Shown piece by piece: positions 49,026-60,969 of a DNA stretch of 64,000 nt. The position numbers and the translations under genes are program-made. The notes beneath the pieces were generated by a model. It saw only the letters and a program-made list of their open reading frames with translations, did no database searches and had not been told where the DNA came from. The first letter of the stretch is position 1. Each line of letters starts with the position of its first letter. Where the stretch lies: contig JADQAV010000038.1 of the NCBI GenBank assembly GCA_019775845.1, positions 62,001 through 126,000 on the forward strand. Reading direction: 5' to 3'. The stretch is from Myrmaecium sp. VS I D KN 1 (taxonomy: Eukaryota; Ascomycota; Dothideomycetes; Valsariales; Valsariaceae).

Positions 49026-52000
49026 ATGATGTTCCGCTATCGCCGGTATCGCGTCTTCGTGATCTTCGCTGTCCTGACCATCCTAGCCTTCTACCATCTC
49101 AGTGGCTCCGGCAAATGGGCGGTGCCACCGGCGGGTACCATCTCCGAGAAGCCCAAAGCGGCCGGAAAGGTTGCTCCGAAGCTCAAGATTAGTTCAGCGC
49201 CCAATCCTGTGTGGGAGGTTGCACGGGAGACGAAGAAACTTGACGTCGAGGTTCCCGCTGCGCACAACACGAACCCGCCCACGACACCGCCGCCTCTTCC
49301 TGCGGCTGCCGTCCCTCCGGTGCAGGATCGTCCTCCTGCGCCTCTTCGGCCGCCCAAGCAGCCACCCAAACAGAAGCCCGCTCCTGAGGATGCACCTACC
49401 GTCACCTCCCCCATCGGGCATGGGCACTGGCAACCACCCGCCCTGGAAGCGCCTGGGAACACCATTCTTGACGAGCACGGCCTAGGGAGACTGGAAGTGG
49501 AGCCGTTGCCCGAGAATCTCAAGCAGATCCACTGGATCAAACCGGTGGAGCACTTCCCTGTCCCATCCGAGTCCATGATCCCCCTGCCGACCGGCTCAGC
49601 CAGGTCCATCCCGAAGATACAGCACGAGTTCAAAAGGGAGACCAAGGAAGAGCGCGCCGTGAGGGAGGACAGGCTCCACGCGATCAAGTCTTCGTTTTTG
49701 CACGCTTGGCATGGTTATAAGGAGCATGCTTGGATGCAGGACGAGCTCACCCCAGTGACGGGAAGGGCGAAGAATCCGTTCGCTGGCTGGGGTGCAACTT
49801 TGGTGGATGCGCTCGATACCCTGTGGATCATGGGACTGACCGAGGAATTTGACGAGGCAGCTAACGCTGTCAAGGACATTGATTTTACCACCACAGCAAG
49901 AAGTGATATTCCGTTGTTCGAGACGACTATCCGCTATCTGGGCGGTCTTCTTGGAGCTTACGACATTAGCGAAGGGCGACACCAGATCTTACTGGACAAA
50001 GCAGTCGAGCTCGCCGAGATTCTCATGGGAGCACTCGATACCCCGAACCGGATGCCCGTGACGTATTACTACTGGAAGCCTTCATTCGCCTCTCAACCTC
50101 ACCGGGCGTCAACTCGAGTGGTTCTAGCAGAGCTCGGGTCGTTGTCCATGGAGTTCACCCGGTTGGCCCAGATCACCAAGGATCAGAAATACTACGATGC
50201 TGTGGCACGGATCACCGATGCGTTGGAGGAGTGGCAGAATAACACGCGACTCCCTGGCATGTGGCCGGTCTATGTGGACGCATCCGGATGCAAAAAGCCG
50301 GACAGTACGCCCCCGGCGCAGCCTCTGCACCCGGCTGATCAGCGGTTCTCACACTCAGCTGCCGACCGCTCCACTTCCGATGCGGCGCCCTACGCAAAGG
50401 GTTTGGGCGAGGAAGACCTGCCCGTGCCGATTGAAAAGGAAGTGGAGGAGACCGACGAGCTCGAGGAGCCTGTACCTGTAAGATTTGTGCCTGGAAGTCC
50501 CAGCAAAGGCAGGATCGAGGGCTGGGGTAACCCGGCTGATGCTACGGGAGAGAACAGCAAGGGAGACGGCAGTGCACTGTCTACTAAGAAGCTCACGATA
50601 TCCGAGGATGAGGAGAGTGATTTAGAAGGAATGAAGGTGAAGCGTCAGTTGGACCAGCCGATCGCTGGCTTAGGAGATGCGCAGGGTACAAATGATCCTG
50701 CTCCTGTTGGGGCTCCTATCCCTCCGCCAGCCGCGCCTCCCGCTCAAAAGCCGACCAAACCAGATGAAGGACCTATTTGTCTCCCTCAGGGCCTTACCGC
50801 TCCCGATTCAAGCAAACAACAATATACCCTCGGTGGCATGTCCGACTCAACCTACGAATACCTACCCAAACAATACCTCCTCCTGGGCGGCCAGCTTGAC
50901 CAGTACCGCTCCATGTATGAGTCCGCGATGGACACGGCAAGCAAATACCTTCTTTTCCGACCGATGACCCCGGAGAACTATGACATCTTGCTCTCAGGTA
51001 GCTACACGATACCATCGAAGAAGTCCGCCGCCCAGGCCAAGAATTCGAAATCCGCCCAAAAGGACGAAGTCAGCACGCTGGAACCCGAAGGCGCGCACCT
51101 CACGTGCTTCGCCGGCGGCATGTACGCCATGGGCGCCAAGCTCTTTGACCGGCCGGAGGATCTGGATATCGCCATCAAACTGACGGAGGGATGCGTGTGG
51201 GCCTACAATGCCACGCAGACCGGCATCATGCCCGAGGCGTTCCTGGCTGTGCCATGCGACAGCCGGGACCACTGCGAGTGGAACCAGACGAAGTATTGGG
51301 AGGTCCTGGACCCGATGGCCGCGTCGCGGGAGGCCAACTATCAAGCCCAGCTGAAGCGGTACAAGAAGGATCTCGAACAAGCCCAAAAGGCGGAGCAGAC
51401 GAAGGCGGCTGCTGCGGCGCTGGCCGCCGCCGCGGCGGAACAGCTTGCTATGAGCACGGCCGCTTTACCGACGCCGGCACCCGGCCCGGGGGAGCCGGCG
51501 GCGGGCGCAGTGGAGAAAGAGGTCAAGGTTCGACGACAGCTGGACCTGGACGTGGAGAACGTGGAACTTGGGCCGCCGGTGCTGGCGGATGAGGCGACGA
51601 GGACGGTGGCGGGCGGGAGCGATCCGAACCACCACTATCGCGGCTCGCCGTTCGGGGTCGGACGTCTGCACGGGCCGGCCACCTCACCCCTGCCGCCGCT
51701 GACTCACGAACAGTACGTCATGCAGCGGATTGAACGCGAGCGGCTGCCGGCCGGGTTCACCAAGTTCAAGAGCACGAAGTACATCCTCCGGTGAGTTCAT
51801 CCACAAACCCTTTCTACGGGCTTCCTTTTCAATCCATTTCCCGTATCACGAAGAAACGGACATAGACTCTCCGAGCTGACGGTTCCAATCCAGCCCCGAA
51901 GCGATCGAGTCGGTCTTCTACCTCTACCGGATCACGGGCGCGCCGGCGTACCGGGAGATGGGCTGGCGCATGTTCGCGGCGGTAGAAAAGCACACCCGCG

Positions 52001-52278
52001 CCCCCTACGGCCACAGCGCCATCGCCGACGTCACCCAAACTGCCGCCGGTTCGACCCAGCTCGATTCCATGGAGAGCTTCTGGCTCGCCGAGACGCTCAA
52101 GTACTTCTACCTCCTCTTCGCGGACGAGGATCTCGTTAGCCTGGATGACTGGGTTCTTAACACCGAGGCCCATCCGTTTCGACGGTGGGATGCGCCGCCG
52201 TTGGTGAGGTCGGCTGTTACTGGTGCTGATGCTTCTGGTCGTGAGGAGGAGAGGAGGACGCCGGGCCGAGGGGTATGA
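49026..52278 (+). CDS. Class I alpha-1,2-mannosidase (GH47), long form
   Basis: GH47 enzymes trim alpha-1,2-mannose from N-glycans in the ER or Golgi, for glycan maturation or to mark proteins for degradation. Exons are 49026-51790 and 51894-52278, giving 1049 residues, about twice a minimal GH47 enzyme. A membrane anchor (residues 9-24) shows type II topology, followed by a Pro-rich stem. Catalytic blocks are [64 protein letters not shown] and calcium-binding NTEAHP. Two extra segments interrupt the fold: about residues 425-595 (acidic, Pro-rich) and about 770-880 (Lys/Ala-rich). Each insertion contains a dibasic-QLD motif (VKRQLD at 538-543, VRRQLD at 835-840). The intron (103 bases) splits an Arg codon. 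Golgi versus ER location cannot be told from sequence. Confidence 0.93.
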
Positions 52279-53123
52279 GAATTGTTCTTCTCTGGAGTCT
52301 GGCGGAATATGAGTTTTTTTCTTTTTTTTTTTCTTGTTATCCTTTCCCCCTCATCTTTCCCGTCGCATATCTTTCCTGTCTTCCTACGTTTTTCCTCTTG
52401 CTCCTTTGGCGTTAATCTTTTCTTGTCTCTTCTCTATTCCCGATTCATTCTTCTTGGAAGTGGATCCCGTAGATTGGGTTGATTTCGGGCAACGGGCATG
52501 CAGGAAGGAGGAATTCCTTTTTACTCCTTATTTCATTCCGGCGAGCGGGACGACACGATTCTTTTGGTGGGTGCTGGCGCGAGCGTGGGTTTCTCTTGCC
52601 GTCCTTCTTCTTTGGAGTTGGTCTGGTTTGGGTTGGATTCTGAGCGCTGTTTTGATCCTTGTTTTGGCGTTTCTTTTGGAGTTGGGTTTGATGGTTGCAG
52701 GAGAGCAATGGTGGGAGGGGGATGTTGGCGTGGAGCGGTCGTGGTTGTGGTAAAAAAGAGATAGAGATGCAACATGTTTTGATGAGAGTGCCGTTCATGG
52801 GCCCGGTGAAAAAGGGGAGGAGACGAAACAAGTGAAGCGATGAGAAGAGAAGAGAAGAGAAAAAATAGCGACCTCTATTCTAGTGATCCTGGATATGGAA
52901 CCAGGGACGGACAGACCGACACCTCGGTTTACCTTTTCTATTGGAAGGATCGTGTCGATTTCCTCCATGGAAATACATGTATGTACAGATACCGATCCAA
53001 TGCATAGCATCGCACGCCCCAACTTCTGGAAAGCGACTGCTCTCCGCTACCTCCACAAGAGGGAAGGATTGCTCATCGCCACACAACCCAACCAATCCAT
53101 CAACCATCCACCCCCGGTCCCCA
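52279..53123. other. Convergent spacer between GH47 and OTU1
   Basis: T-rich 3' untranslated-like DNA (poly-T near 52,316-52,334) followed by mixed sequence. Frames on either strand up to 139 codons lack recognisable features. Confidence 0.5.
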
Positions 53124-54155
53124 TCACGCCTCCCCAAAATCGGTATGCCCAGTCGTAGCCGCGTGAGAGACGGCGGCCTTCTCGCCGGTGCCCTGCCATC
53201 CGCAGCGGGCGCAGCGGACGCCGAAGCCGGCGGTGTCGGTGTAGTAGTGGCGCTGGCGAAGGAGGTCGGCGAGGCGACGGGCGGCGTCGAGGACGGCCTC
53301 GTCCTCGATGGGGAAGACCTTCTGGTCGAAGTCCGGGGGCGCGTTGGGGTAGGGGGATAGAGCGAGGGTGTCGTAGTGGATGCCGCTGTAGACGAGGATG
53401 CAGCGGGAGGCGGCCCCGGTCCCTTCGTTGAACCGGTCCACCCGGCCGTCCTGCACGTTCACGCTGGCGATCTCGACGGCGAAGTGCTGGGCGAGGATGC
53501 CGAGCTCGATGGCGCCGCCCCAGCTGGACGGCGTCTGGATCCAGCGGCAGTAGTCGTCCGGCGGGCGGCCGAGGACGGCGGCGTTGTATAAGCTGGGGTT
53601 GGCTTGGATGCCGGCGGCGACGATGGCGCGGAGCTCCGTCATGCCGTCCAGGCCGGAGCCGAGCAGGGCGCTGCCCACGGCCCGGAAGAGGCAGCTGTTG
53701 TCGTCCGGCATCACGCGTAGGACGACGAAACTGCCCAGCTGGTCGACGTAGACCTCCGGCGGATCGGCGGCGAGGTCTTGCGGTTTGCGGCTGAGAGAGA
53801 GCGGGTTGGCGGGCTCCTTGAGGCCGGCTGGTGCGGCCGAGGTGGAGGAGCCGGGGAGAGAAGGGACGGTCTGGCTGGAAGGGGTCGTGTCATGGAGCGG
53901 ATGGGCGAGCTTGCTTTGGATGTCTTTGGCGGTGACGATGAGCTGCTCGCCATTCAGCGAAAGGCCGGTGTCGCTGACTGCGAGGCCGGCGTCGTACTGC
54001 TCGAGGTCGAGCGGCTTAGGAGGATAGCCGAGTTTGAGGTCGAAGGTGGGCAGGGATGTCTTTTCCGTGATGGCGTCCTTGAGGGCCTTCACGGTGGCCG
54101 TGTCTTCTAGAGAGATGGTGGCCACGCCGTTCGGCCCGCGGACTCGTACGCGCAT
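53124..54155 (-). CDS. otu1: OTU-family deubiquitinase OTU1 (YOD1)
   Basis: Otu1 binds Cdc48/p97 and trims ubiquitin chains from its substrates, including proteins pulled from the ER. It is a single exon of 343 residues, near the family length. A UBX-like ubiquitin fold comes first (about 1-78). The OTU catalytic domain carries D152 and C155 in DDNSCLFRAV and H260 in GIHYDTLAL. A C-terminal C2H2 finger uses C315, C318, H331 and H337. ATG 54155 gives MRVRVRGPNG, the family start; the frame stays open to 54281 upstream but that part is not conserved in character. The gene is very GC-rich. Confidence 0.95.
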   Translation of the reverse strand: MRVRVRGPNGVATISLEDTATVKALKDAITEKTSLPTFDLKLGYPPKPLDLEQYDAGLAVSDTGLSLNGEQLIVTAKDIQSKLAHPLHDTTPSSQTVPSLPGSSTSAAPAGLKEPANPLSLSRKPQDLAADPPEVYVDQLGSFVVLRVMPDDNSCLFRAVGSALLGSGLDGMTELRAIVAAGIQANPSLYNAAVLGRPPDDYCRWIQTPSSWGGAIELGILAQHFAVEIASVNVQDGRVDRFNEGTGAASRCILVYSGIHYDTLALSPYPNAPPDFDQKVFPIEDEAVLDAARRLADLLRQRHYYTDTAGFGVRCARCGWQGTGEKAAVSHAATTGHTDFGEA

Positions 54156-55323
54156 GGCGAACTGGTGTTTTTGTCGTGGGAAACCTTTCGCCGTCCAAGA
54201 TGGAGCCGTGAGAGGGTTGCGGATGTGACCCGTTCTGGAAGGTGCACGTGTCAGGCTGGAAGGTGTGATGTGACGGAGCAAGGCTGTGTGGTGTGTATCC
54301 TTCGCTTGTCCCTGCCCGCTTTGCTGTATTTATTCAGTTCTCTTCCTTCAACAAACAACCAGACCGGATCGGGCGGGATCCCTGGCGTTGACGATGAGCG
54401 CGCGCCTATCTCCGTTCTATCGGCGTTTCGAGCTGCCTCACTGGATCCTGAGAACTGAATCGGAGGCGCGCGATAAGCTCCGGAGCGGACAATAGCTTGG
54501 TTTTCCCGGTGGCGGAGAAAGGACGCGGCGAGGGGATGTTGAGGATGTCGAGGTGAAGTTCAAGTTGTCAGTCGGAGCACCTGGCGATATTGCTGACCTG
54601 GCAGAAGCGATGGGAAATGGCTACGGCGAGGGGTGATGACGGTGGCCACCGGTGTAGTAGTACCTAGTCGACTCCATCCGGTGGGGAACCTGAAGTGGCG
54701 CCGGACCTTATGTAAGGGGAGGCAGCGGAGGTCCACTGGGAGGATGATGGCGGTGCGCAACGAAGCCATTCCATGCTGATATCGTCATCGCCGATTGCGG
54801 ATGTCAGTCAGTCATATGTTGCGAGTCACACACTGATCGGCTTGACGGCTTGGAGCATTGGAGTGAGTGGAGGATGGAGGGTGAAGAGTGAAGATTGAAG
54901 TTGAAGGCATGAACTTATGACATGCATACAGTATCTTCAACCTGATCTCCAAGGCTGTCAGGCAGTAAGGCTACAATGCTTCTCAGCCTCAGGTGGCTTG
55001 AAGAATTCCAAACGAGACTAGCGTAGATGCGGAACGGAACAACTCGGCCGGTCTTCCCGGGCTCCCGTCCCCGTCACTCCATGCACCTCCGCCCAGCCCA
55101 GCCCGAGCCTTCCAAGCGCGTTGGTTCCTGGACGTTCCTCTCGCCGCGAACCCCCGATACCCGCAAGCGCATCCCGTCGCATCGCATCGCCGAAAGTGGA
55201 GGGAACGTGCCGCCCTGCATCTTCACGAGTACCTGCCCATCCTCACCCGCTTCACATTTCTCCCTCGCCAAAACTCCACCTCACCACTCTCTCCCCGCAC
55301 TCGGCCTCGTCCGCGGCGCAATC
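54156..55323. other. Divergent spacer between OTU1 and the RSC gene
   Basis: About 1.2 kb carrying both promoters. A frame continuous with the RSC first exon is open back to 55027, but the stretch before Met 55324 shows no conserved feature. Nothing else recognised. Confidence 0.5.
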
Positions 55324-58300
55324 ATGGCCAAGGATCGCGCGCCCAGTGAGACGCCGGTGCCAACGACCGAGGCTGCGCAGCCCGAGGGCGAATCCGCCAT
55401 CTCGGAGGAGCAATGGACGGCCATGTCCGAGATGGTCAACAACATCCTCTCCTACCGAACGGAAGAGTGCGCCCACGCTCCTCCCCTGCCATCGTTCAAG
55501 AAATGCACAGCTAGCTAACACGCGCGTGACAGTGGCTACGACCCCTCCAAGATATTCCAGCGCAAGGTCAACAAACGCAACGTGCCCGACTACTACACCG
55601 TCATCAAGGAGCCCATGGCCTTCAGCATGATCAAGGCGAAGATCTCAGGCAGGGAGTACAAGGACTTCGCCGAGTTCGTCCGGGATTGCGCTCTCATCCC
55701 GCACAACGCGCAGGTTTACAACATTCCCAAGTCGGCTGCGTATCAGGATGCGTTGGTGATTAAGGAAGTGATGGAGAAGGAGCTCCAGAAGCTCATCGAG
55801 AACAAGACGATCTCGGAGGAGACGGCCAAGTTTCCAGACCTGGGCGAGATCCCGCCGGTCGAGGAGACGGTGGGCGAGGAGGATGCCGAAGGTGAGGAGG
55901 AGGAAGAGGAGGAAGAAGAGGAGGAGGACGAGGAAGGTGATGACTCGGATGACGAGGGGCGAAAGAAGCGCCGCCGCGGTGCGAGAGCGACCGTCGCCGT
56001 CGCGAAGAAAGAGACGGGAGCCAAGGACGCAAAAGCCGAAGCCGAGGATGCGGAATCCCGCAAGAAGCGCGGCCGGCCACCGCGGGTCGATACGCCGATG
56101 GAGGCGCGGATCAAGGAGATCATGAAGGGCATGCGGAAGCCGAGGAACTCGGCCAACCAGCTCATGATCAGCCATTTCGAGCGTCTGCCGGACAAGCAGC
56201 AGCTGCCGGACTATTACAGCGAGATCAAGGACCCGATCGCGATGGACACGCTCAAGAAGCGGCTCAAGCGCAAGAAGTACCACTCGGTGGACCAGTTCAT
56301 GCGCGACGTCGAGGTCATGTTCGAGAACGCGAAGAAGTATAACGAGGATGACAGCCAGATTTACAAGGACGCCGTGTATCTGCAGAAGGAGGCGCGCATG
56401 CTGGCCGAGGAGGTGAAGAAGAAGCCGGACACTGACTTCGTAATGGAGGACGGCCGGCTGCCGATGCCGAACGGCATCCTGCACAACGGCGAGCTCTGGA
56501 AGGTGGGCGACTGGGTGCACATCCAGAACGCGAACGACTTGACGAAGCCGATCGTGGCGCAGATCTACCGGACCTGGCAGGACGCGAACGGGGGCAAGTG
56601 GGTGAATGCGTGCTGGTACTACCGGCCCGAGCAGACTGTCCACCGCTTCGACCGGCACTTCCTGGAGAACGAGGTGGTCAAGACGGGCCAGTACCGGGAC
56701 CATCCGATCGAAGAGGTGGTCGACCGCTGCTTCGTCATGTTCTTCACCCGGTACAATAAGGGCCGGCCGCGCAACTTCCCGGCCGACAAGGAGATCTACG
56801 TGTGCGAGGCGCGGTACAACGAGGAGAAGCACAAGCTGAACAAGATCAAGACGTGGGCGAGCTGCCTGCCGGACGAGGTGCGGGAGAAGGACTACGAGAT
56901 GGACCTGTTCGACGCCCCGAAGAAGCTGAAGAAGGTCCCCAGCCCGATTGCGTATCTGCTGCCCAAGGACGCCAAGGAGACGGACGAGCTGCCCAAGCCG
57001 GAGTGGGGGGCCCCGAACGCGCCTCCCAAGATTGGTGCCGTACACATGAGGCCGCGGGATCCCAAGGTAAGTCGCTTTCGCCTGTAACATCTCGTAATCT
57101 TACCTTTTCGCTTTACGTTACCGTTTTGCTAACACGTACATTTCACTACCGTATAGGAATCCCCTCCGCCGGAACCGACACCGTCGCCTCCGCCACCACC
57201 ACCGCCGCCGCCTCCGCCGCGGCAAATGTCCAACGTGTCCACTCCGGGCGGCGGCATGAACGGTATGAACGGCATGAACGGAATCAACGGCATCAACGGC
57301 CTTGACGGCTACAGCCACGGCGATGCCCGGTCCGACTACGCCCGCTTGAGCGGAACGCCGGTGCAAACCCCGCTGGCCGCGCACACGCCCGTCCCGCCGC
57401 ACCACGCCCAACAGCAGCAGCAGCCGCAGTCACAGCATCAGCAGCAACAGCAGCAACAGCAGCAACCGCAGCCGCTGCAACCGCAACAGACGGCCTACAC
57501 CCCCCACCACCCTCGTTCCTTCGCCTCTCAGCAACACTCCGCCTCTCCCGCGCCCGCCATGACCCCGCACATGGCCCCCACCGGCGCTCCGCAACAGCCG
57601 ACGCCCGGCTTCCCGCCCATGACGCCCCACCACCCCGGCCAATACTCCGCCTTCCCGCCTCACCCGCCCGCGGCCACCTTGGCGACGCCCATGCCGAATC
57701 CCGTCGCCGCGACGTACGCCCCGACCCCCCACGCACACTACCCCGCCATGGCCCCGGCGGTCCCGACCCCCCTTTCCGGCTACCCGCACGCGCCACCGTC
57801 GGTCCGGCACAGCATCCCTCCTCCGACGGCGCCGACGCCCCACCACCCGCCGTCTCAACTCCCGCAACCGCCGCCATCCCAGCTCCAGCCGCAACCGCCA
57901 CAGCAACAACCCTACCTCTACAACAAAGCCCCGCCGGTCGAGGTCTTCGCCCTGGCCGACCCGGCCAACGCCAGCATCCCGGCCTCCGTCCTCGCACGCT
58001 TCCACCGCGACGAGGCCGGCCGGCTCCTCTTCTTCACCGCGCCCCCCGTCCAGGTCGTCGACCCGCCCCCGACCGCCACCCTCGGCCACAGCGCCCGCTA
58101 CCTGGCCGAGCGGAAGCGGAGAGCCGCCGCCGCCGCTGCGGAGTCGGAGCCGAAACGAGCCCGTCTTGAATCCTCCGCCACCTCCTCCTCCTCCTCCGAC
58201 GCGGAGCCGGTGGACCCACACACCCTCGAAACCCTCCTCGCCCGCGGCCTGCGCGTCTGGCAGGACGACCTGGCTGAGGCGACGCGTCGGGCCTGGCGCG

Positions 58301-58476
58301 GGCTGGTCGGCGGCCATGATGAAGGAGATGACGAGGCGGCGATGCTGGAGCACGAGATGACGCGTTTGCTGCAGCGTCATCGCGAGGCGGCGCGGGTGGG
58401 CTTGGAGCGGGATGAGCGTGAGCGTCTTCGGAGGGAGGAGGGTCGGTGGGTGGAGGTCAGAGGGTTGGGAGTTTGA
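55324..58476 (+). CDS. rsc1: RSC chromatin-remodelling subunit, RSC1/RSC2 type (two bromodomains and BAH)
   Basis: Rsc1/Rsc2 belong to the RSC ATP-dependent nucleosome remodeller and read acetylated histones in the nucleus. Exons are 55324-55466, 55533-57066 and 57157-58476, giving 998 residues. Bromodomain 1 lies at about 25-130 (NVPDYYTVIKEPMAFSMI), an acidic run at about 165-190, an AT-hook-like KKRGRPPR before bromodomain 2 (about 235-335, QLPDYYSEIKDPIAMDTL), and a BAH domain at about 367-485. From residue 560 the protein is Pro/Gln-rich and probably disordered, beginning with a Pro run just after the last splice site, then a charged helical end. Intron 1 (66 bases) has a GTGCGC donor; removing it restores YRTEDGYDPSKIFQRKVNKR. 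Intron 2 is 90 bases. Confidence 0.93.
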
Positions 58477-59113
58477 TCCGTATTGATGGTGATGGATTTG
58501 GGTGGGAAGGGAAGGGGGATGATGCGGGATGGGGGCGTCTTTGTTCTTTTGTTTTCCTTCTTCTCTTTTCTTTCTTCTTTCTTAATTTTTCTCTTCTTTA
58601 TTTTCCTGATTTCTTTTTTCTTCCCGGTCTTCCTCGCTTCGAAACCCGCATCCTTCTGTGTGTGCAGAGAAGACCGGGTTTGATCCAACTGATGGAATGG
58701 ACTGAGTAAATCAATCGAGGAACATGACCCCGGAACATCCCATCCTGATCACGAAGGATAAGGTATAATATACTATGTGGCCATGAAACAGACTCTCATC
58801 CCGAGCATCTCTTTCATTCACTACAGTTCCCAACGAATAAATATGGATCATTCAAAAAAAAAAATCAAAAAGGGGAAAGAATAAAGATGGGTACCTAACG
58901 AGACAAAATGCGTGACCATCCCACCTCGTCCCTCGCTTCACTTTCCCGGAGAATCAAAGACATAGAAGAACAGACGAAATGATAGAAGGATAATACACGC
59001 ATACACGCACACGCGCTCTCTCTCTCTCAAAGCCTCTGCCATGTTCAATCCAAACCAACCAAATCCCAGTCCTACCACAGCATCCCCAACATCCACCCCT
59101 TCAGACGGTTCCC
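58477..59113. other. Convergent spacer between the RSC gene and the metacaspase
   Basis: Holds two 3' ends. T-rich runs near 58,550-58,620, an A run near 58,853-58,864, and CA/CT dinucleotide repeats near 59,000-59,027. No gene recognised. Confidence 0.5.
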
Positions 59114-59433
59114 TCACATGACGTACAATAGGTCCACATCTGTCAAAGAGACATACGTTAGCACACGCGACCATTGGGGCCTCACACGGCGTTGAAGGGC
59201 GGGGAGGACTCACTCAACGGATGACTGCAGCTCAGCTGCGGCTTCTGCGCGTACTTGCCCTGCAGCTCGTCCCGGATGCTGTTCAGCAGCTGCACGTAGC
59301 TCTGATTCGGGTTCTTCTTGAGCGCATTGATGAAGGCCCATGACATGGCCCCCGTCGCCTCGCCGCTGATGTTGGCATCCGCTCTGTGGAAAGAAAAACC
59401 AATTTGTTAGCAACGGTCAATCAAGCCCGTTTG

Positions 59434-59468
<35 letters not shown>

Positions 59469-60969
59469 CCCATTCCAGACGGACACATGAAGAGGCGGGG
59501 AAGTAACTCACGATGTCTGCGAATCCTTGCTGCCAGACCACATGATGACGTCCGCCGGCGACGTCTTCGTCCGCAGATTCCTCTGGTACACCTCGTCTCC
59601 ACTCGTGACCTTCTTGAAGAGGTTGCTGGCGTTCGACAGCATGCCGCCGAAGTCCTTCTTCGCGTACGACGAGACAATCCCGAGCAGGCCCTGACCTGCC
59701 TCCTTGGCAAGGTTGGGCTCCTTGAGCACGCCCTGGGTGCTGTAGAGGTAGGGCAGATCGAGAGCGGATCCAGAATGGCAGGAGTCGAAGATGGCGGTCA
59801 GACGCACGCCGGGCTGCAGTGGCGCCACCCTGAAACTGGCGTTAACGGCAGACTATGCGGTCAGGACTTGGGGTAGACTCACATTATTCGGTGCATCTCA
59901 TCGTCGGTAATGTGTCCCGCGGTCCTAAAGTCCACCGGGTAGATCACCTCGTCGTACCCATCATCTTCGTCACCGTCCAGATCCTTGGTTTGTCCTCCAT
60001 GGCCTAAAGAAAAGTCAGCATCCAGCACTGCGCACAGCCAAGAATCATCAGCGTACCGGAGTAATGGAAGAACAGGGAATCGTTCGGCCGGGCATCCTTC
60101 ACCAACCAGTGCATGGCTCGGAGGATATTCGCCTTCGTCGGCTGGCTCATCGGGTTCTGCTGATCATCCGTCAAAATGACCATGTCCTCCCGCTTGTAAC
60201 CGAAATACTGGTTCAAGTAGTTGGACATGTTCTTCACGTCGTTAATGCAGCCCTTCAGCTCCCCGCGCTGGCCGAAGTAGTTGATGCCGATCAACAGCGC
60301 CTTCCTTCGGCCGTTGCAGGCCGAATACTGAAAAGTGTACTCACCCGGCGCGCCATGACCGAATTGCTGTGCCGAAGTCGGCGGCGGAGCCGGAGCGCTG
60401 TGGTTTCCTTGCGTCCACTGATTGGTGTTGACTGTCGGCATCATTCCTAATGACCATTAACGTATGTTCTGCCGCGCCGTATGCCCTGGGAGGTTCTACC
60501 CACCTGGTCGCTGTCGTTGATCGTATTGCTGAGGACGCTGCTGGTTGTACTGCTGCGGGGGTTGCTGATTGTTCGGAGGCGGATATCCGCCACCGCCATA
60601 GGGTTGCGGGCTCTATCAATCGCATGAGCTCTACGATGCCGAACCTTCGGAGACAGCCGGGGCACCTACCGAGTTATATCCTCCGCCATACGTCGAAGGA
60701 TGAGGGGGAGGGGACGGTTGTCCGTACGAGGGGAAGTTATAAGGTCCATTGGGCGGTCCTTGAGGGGGGTAGCCGCCGTACTGGGGCCTGCAGACCAGTT
60801 AGTGTGGTGCTCAGTGAGAGTGGGGTTCAGGCCATGTGGACGCGTACGGGTACTGCTGTGGAGGCGGGTAGCCCTGCGACGGGGGGTAACCGTGAGGCGG
60901 TGGAGGACCGTATCCCCCCCCGTAGGGAGGCTGGCTGTTGTGGTATTGTTGTCCCGGGAACTGAGACAT
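59114..60969 (-). CDS. casA: Metacaspase with Pro/Gln/Tyr-rich prodomain
   Basis: Metacaspases are Arg/Lys-specific cysteine proteases linked to stress, aggregate clearance and cell death. Eight exons (minus) are 60848-60969, 60670-60787, 60504-60612, 60057-60446, 59883-60003, 59512-59829, 59214-59383 and 59114-59139, giving 457 residues. The prodomain (1-150) is built of YPPPQ/GGY-like repeats. The p20 domain has [13 protein letters not shown], the catalytic H248 in HYSGHGGQ and C304 in [10 protein letters not shown]. The p10 part ends [18 protein letters not shown], the last ten residues coming across the final splice; the last exon has 26 coding bases. Introns are 53-60 bases except 128 (59384-59511, with a CAT repeat) and 74. 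Every junction was checked for frame. The symbol follows Aspergillus use. Confidence 0.94.
59434..59468. repeat. CAT trinucleotide microsatellite in a metacaspase intron
   Basis: An almost perfect run of about eleven CAT units within the 128-base intron. It explains why this intron is about twice as long as its neighbours. Confidence 0.9.

Noticed and set aside
55645-57090. Minus-strand frame of 481 codons across the RSC gene
   Set aside because: It is the mirror of a GC-rich coding exon. The plus strand encodes clear bromodomain and BAH motifs, while the minus translation is Leu/Val/Arg filler.
57430-58380. Minus-strand frame of 316 codons opposite the Pro/Gln-rich RSC tail
   Set aside because: Codon bias of the low-complexity plus-strand sequence keeps this frame open; it is Arg/Gly-rich without domains.
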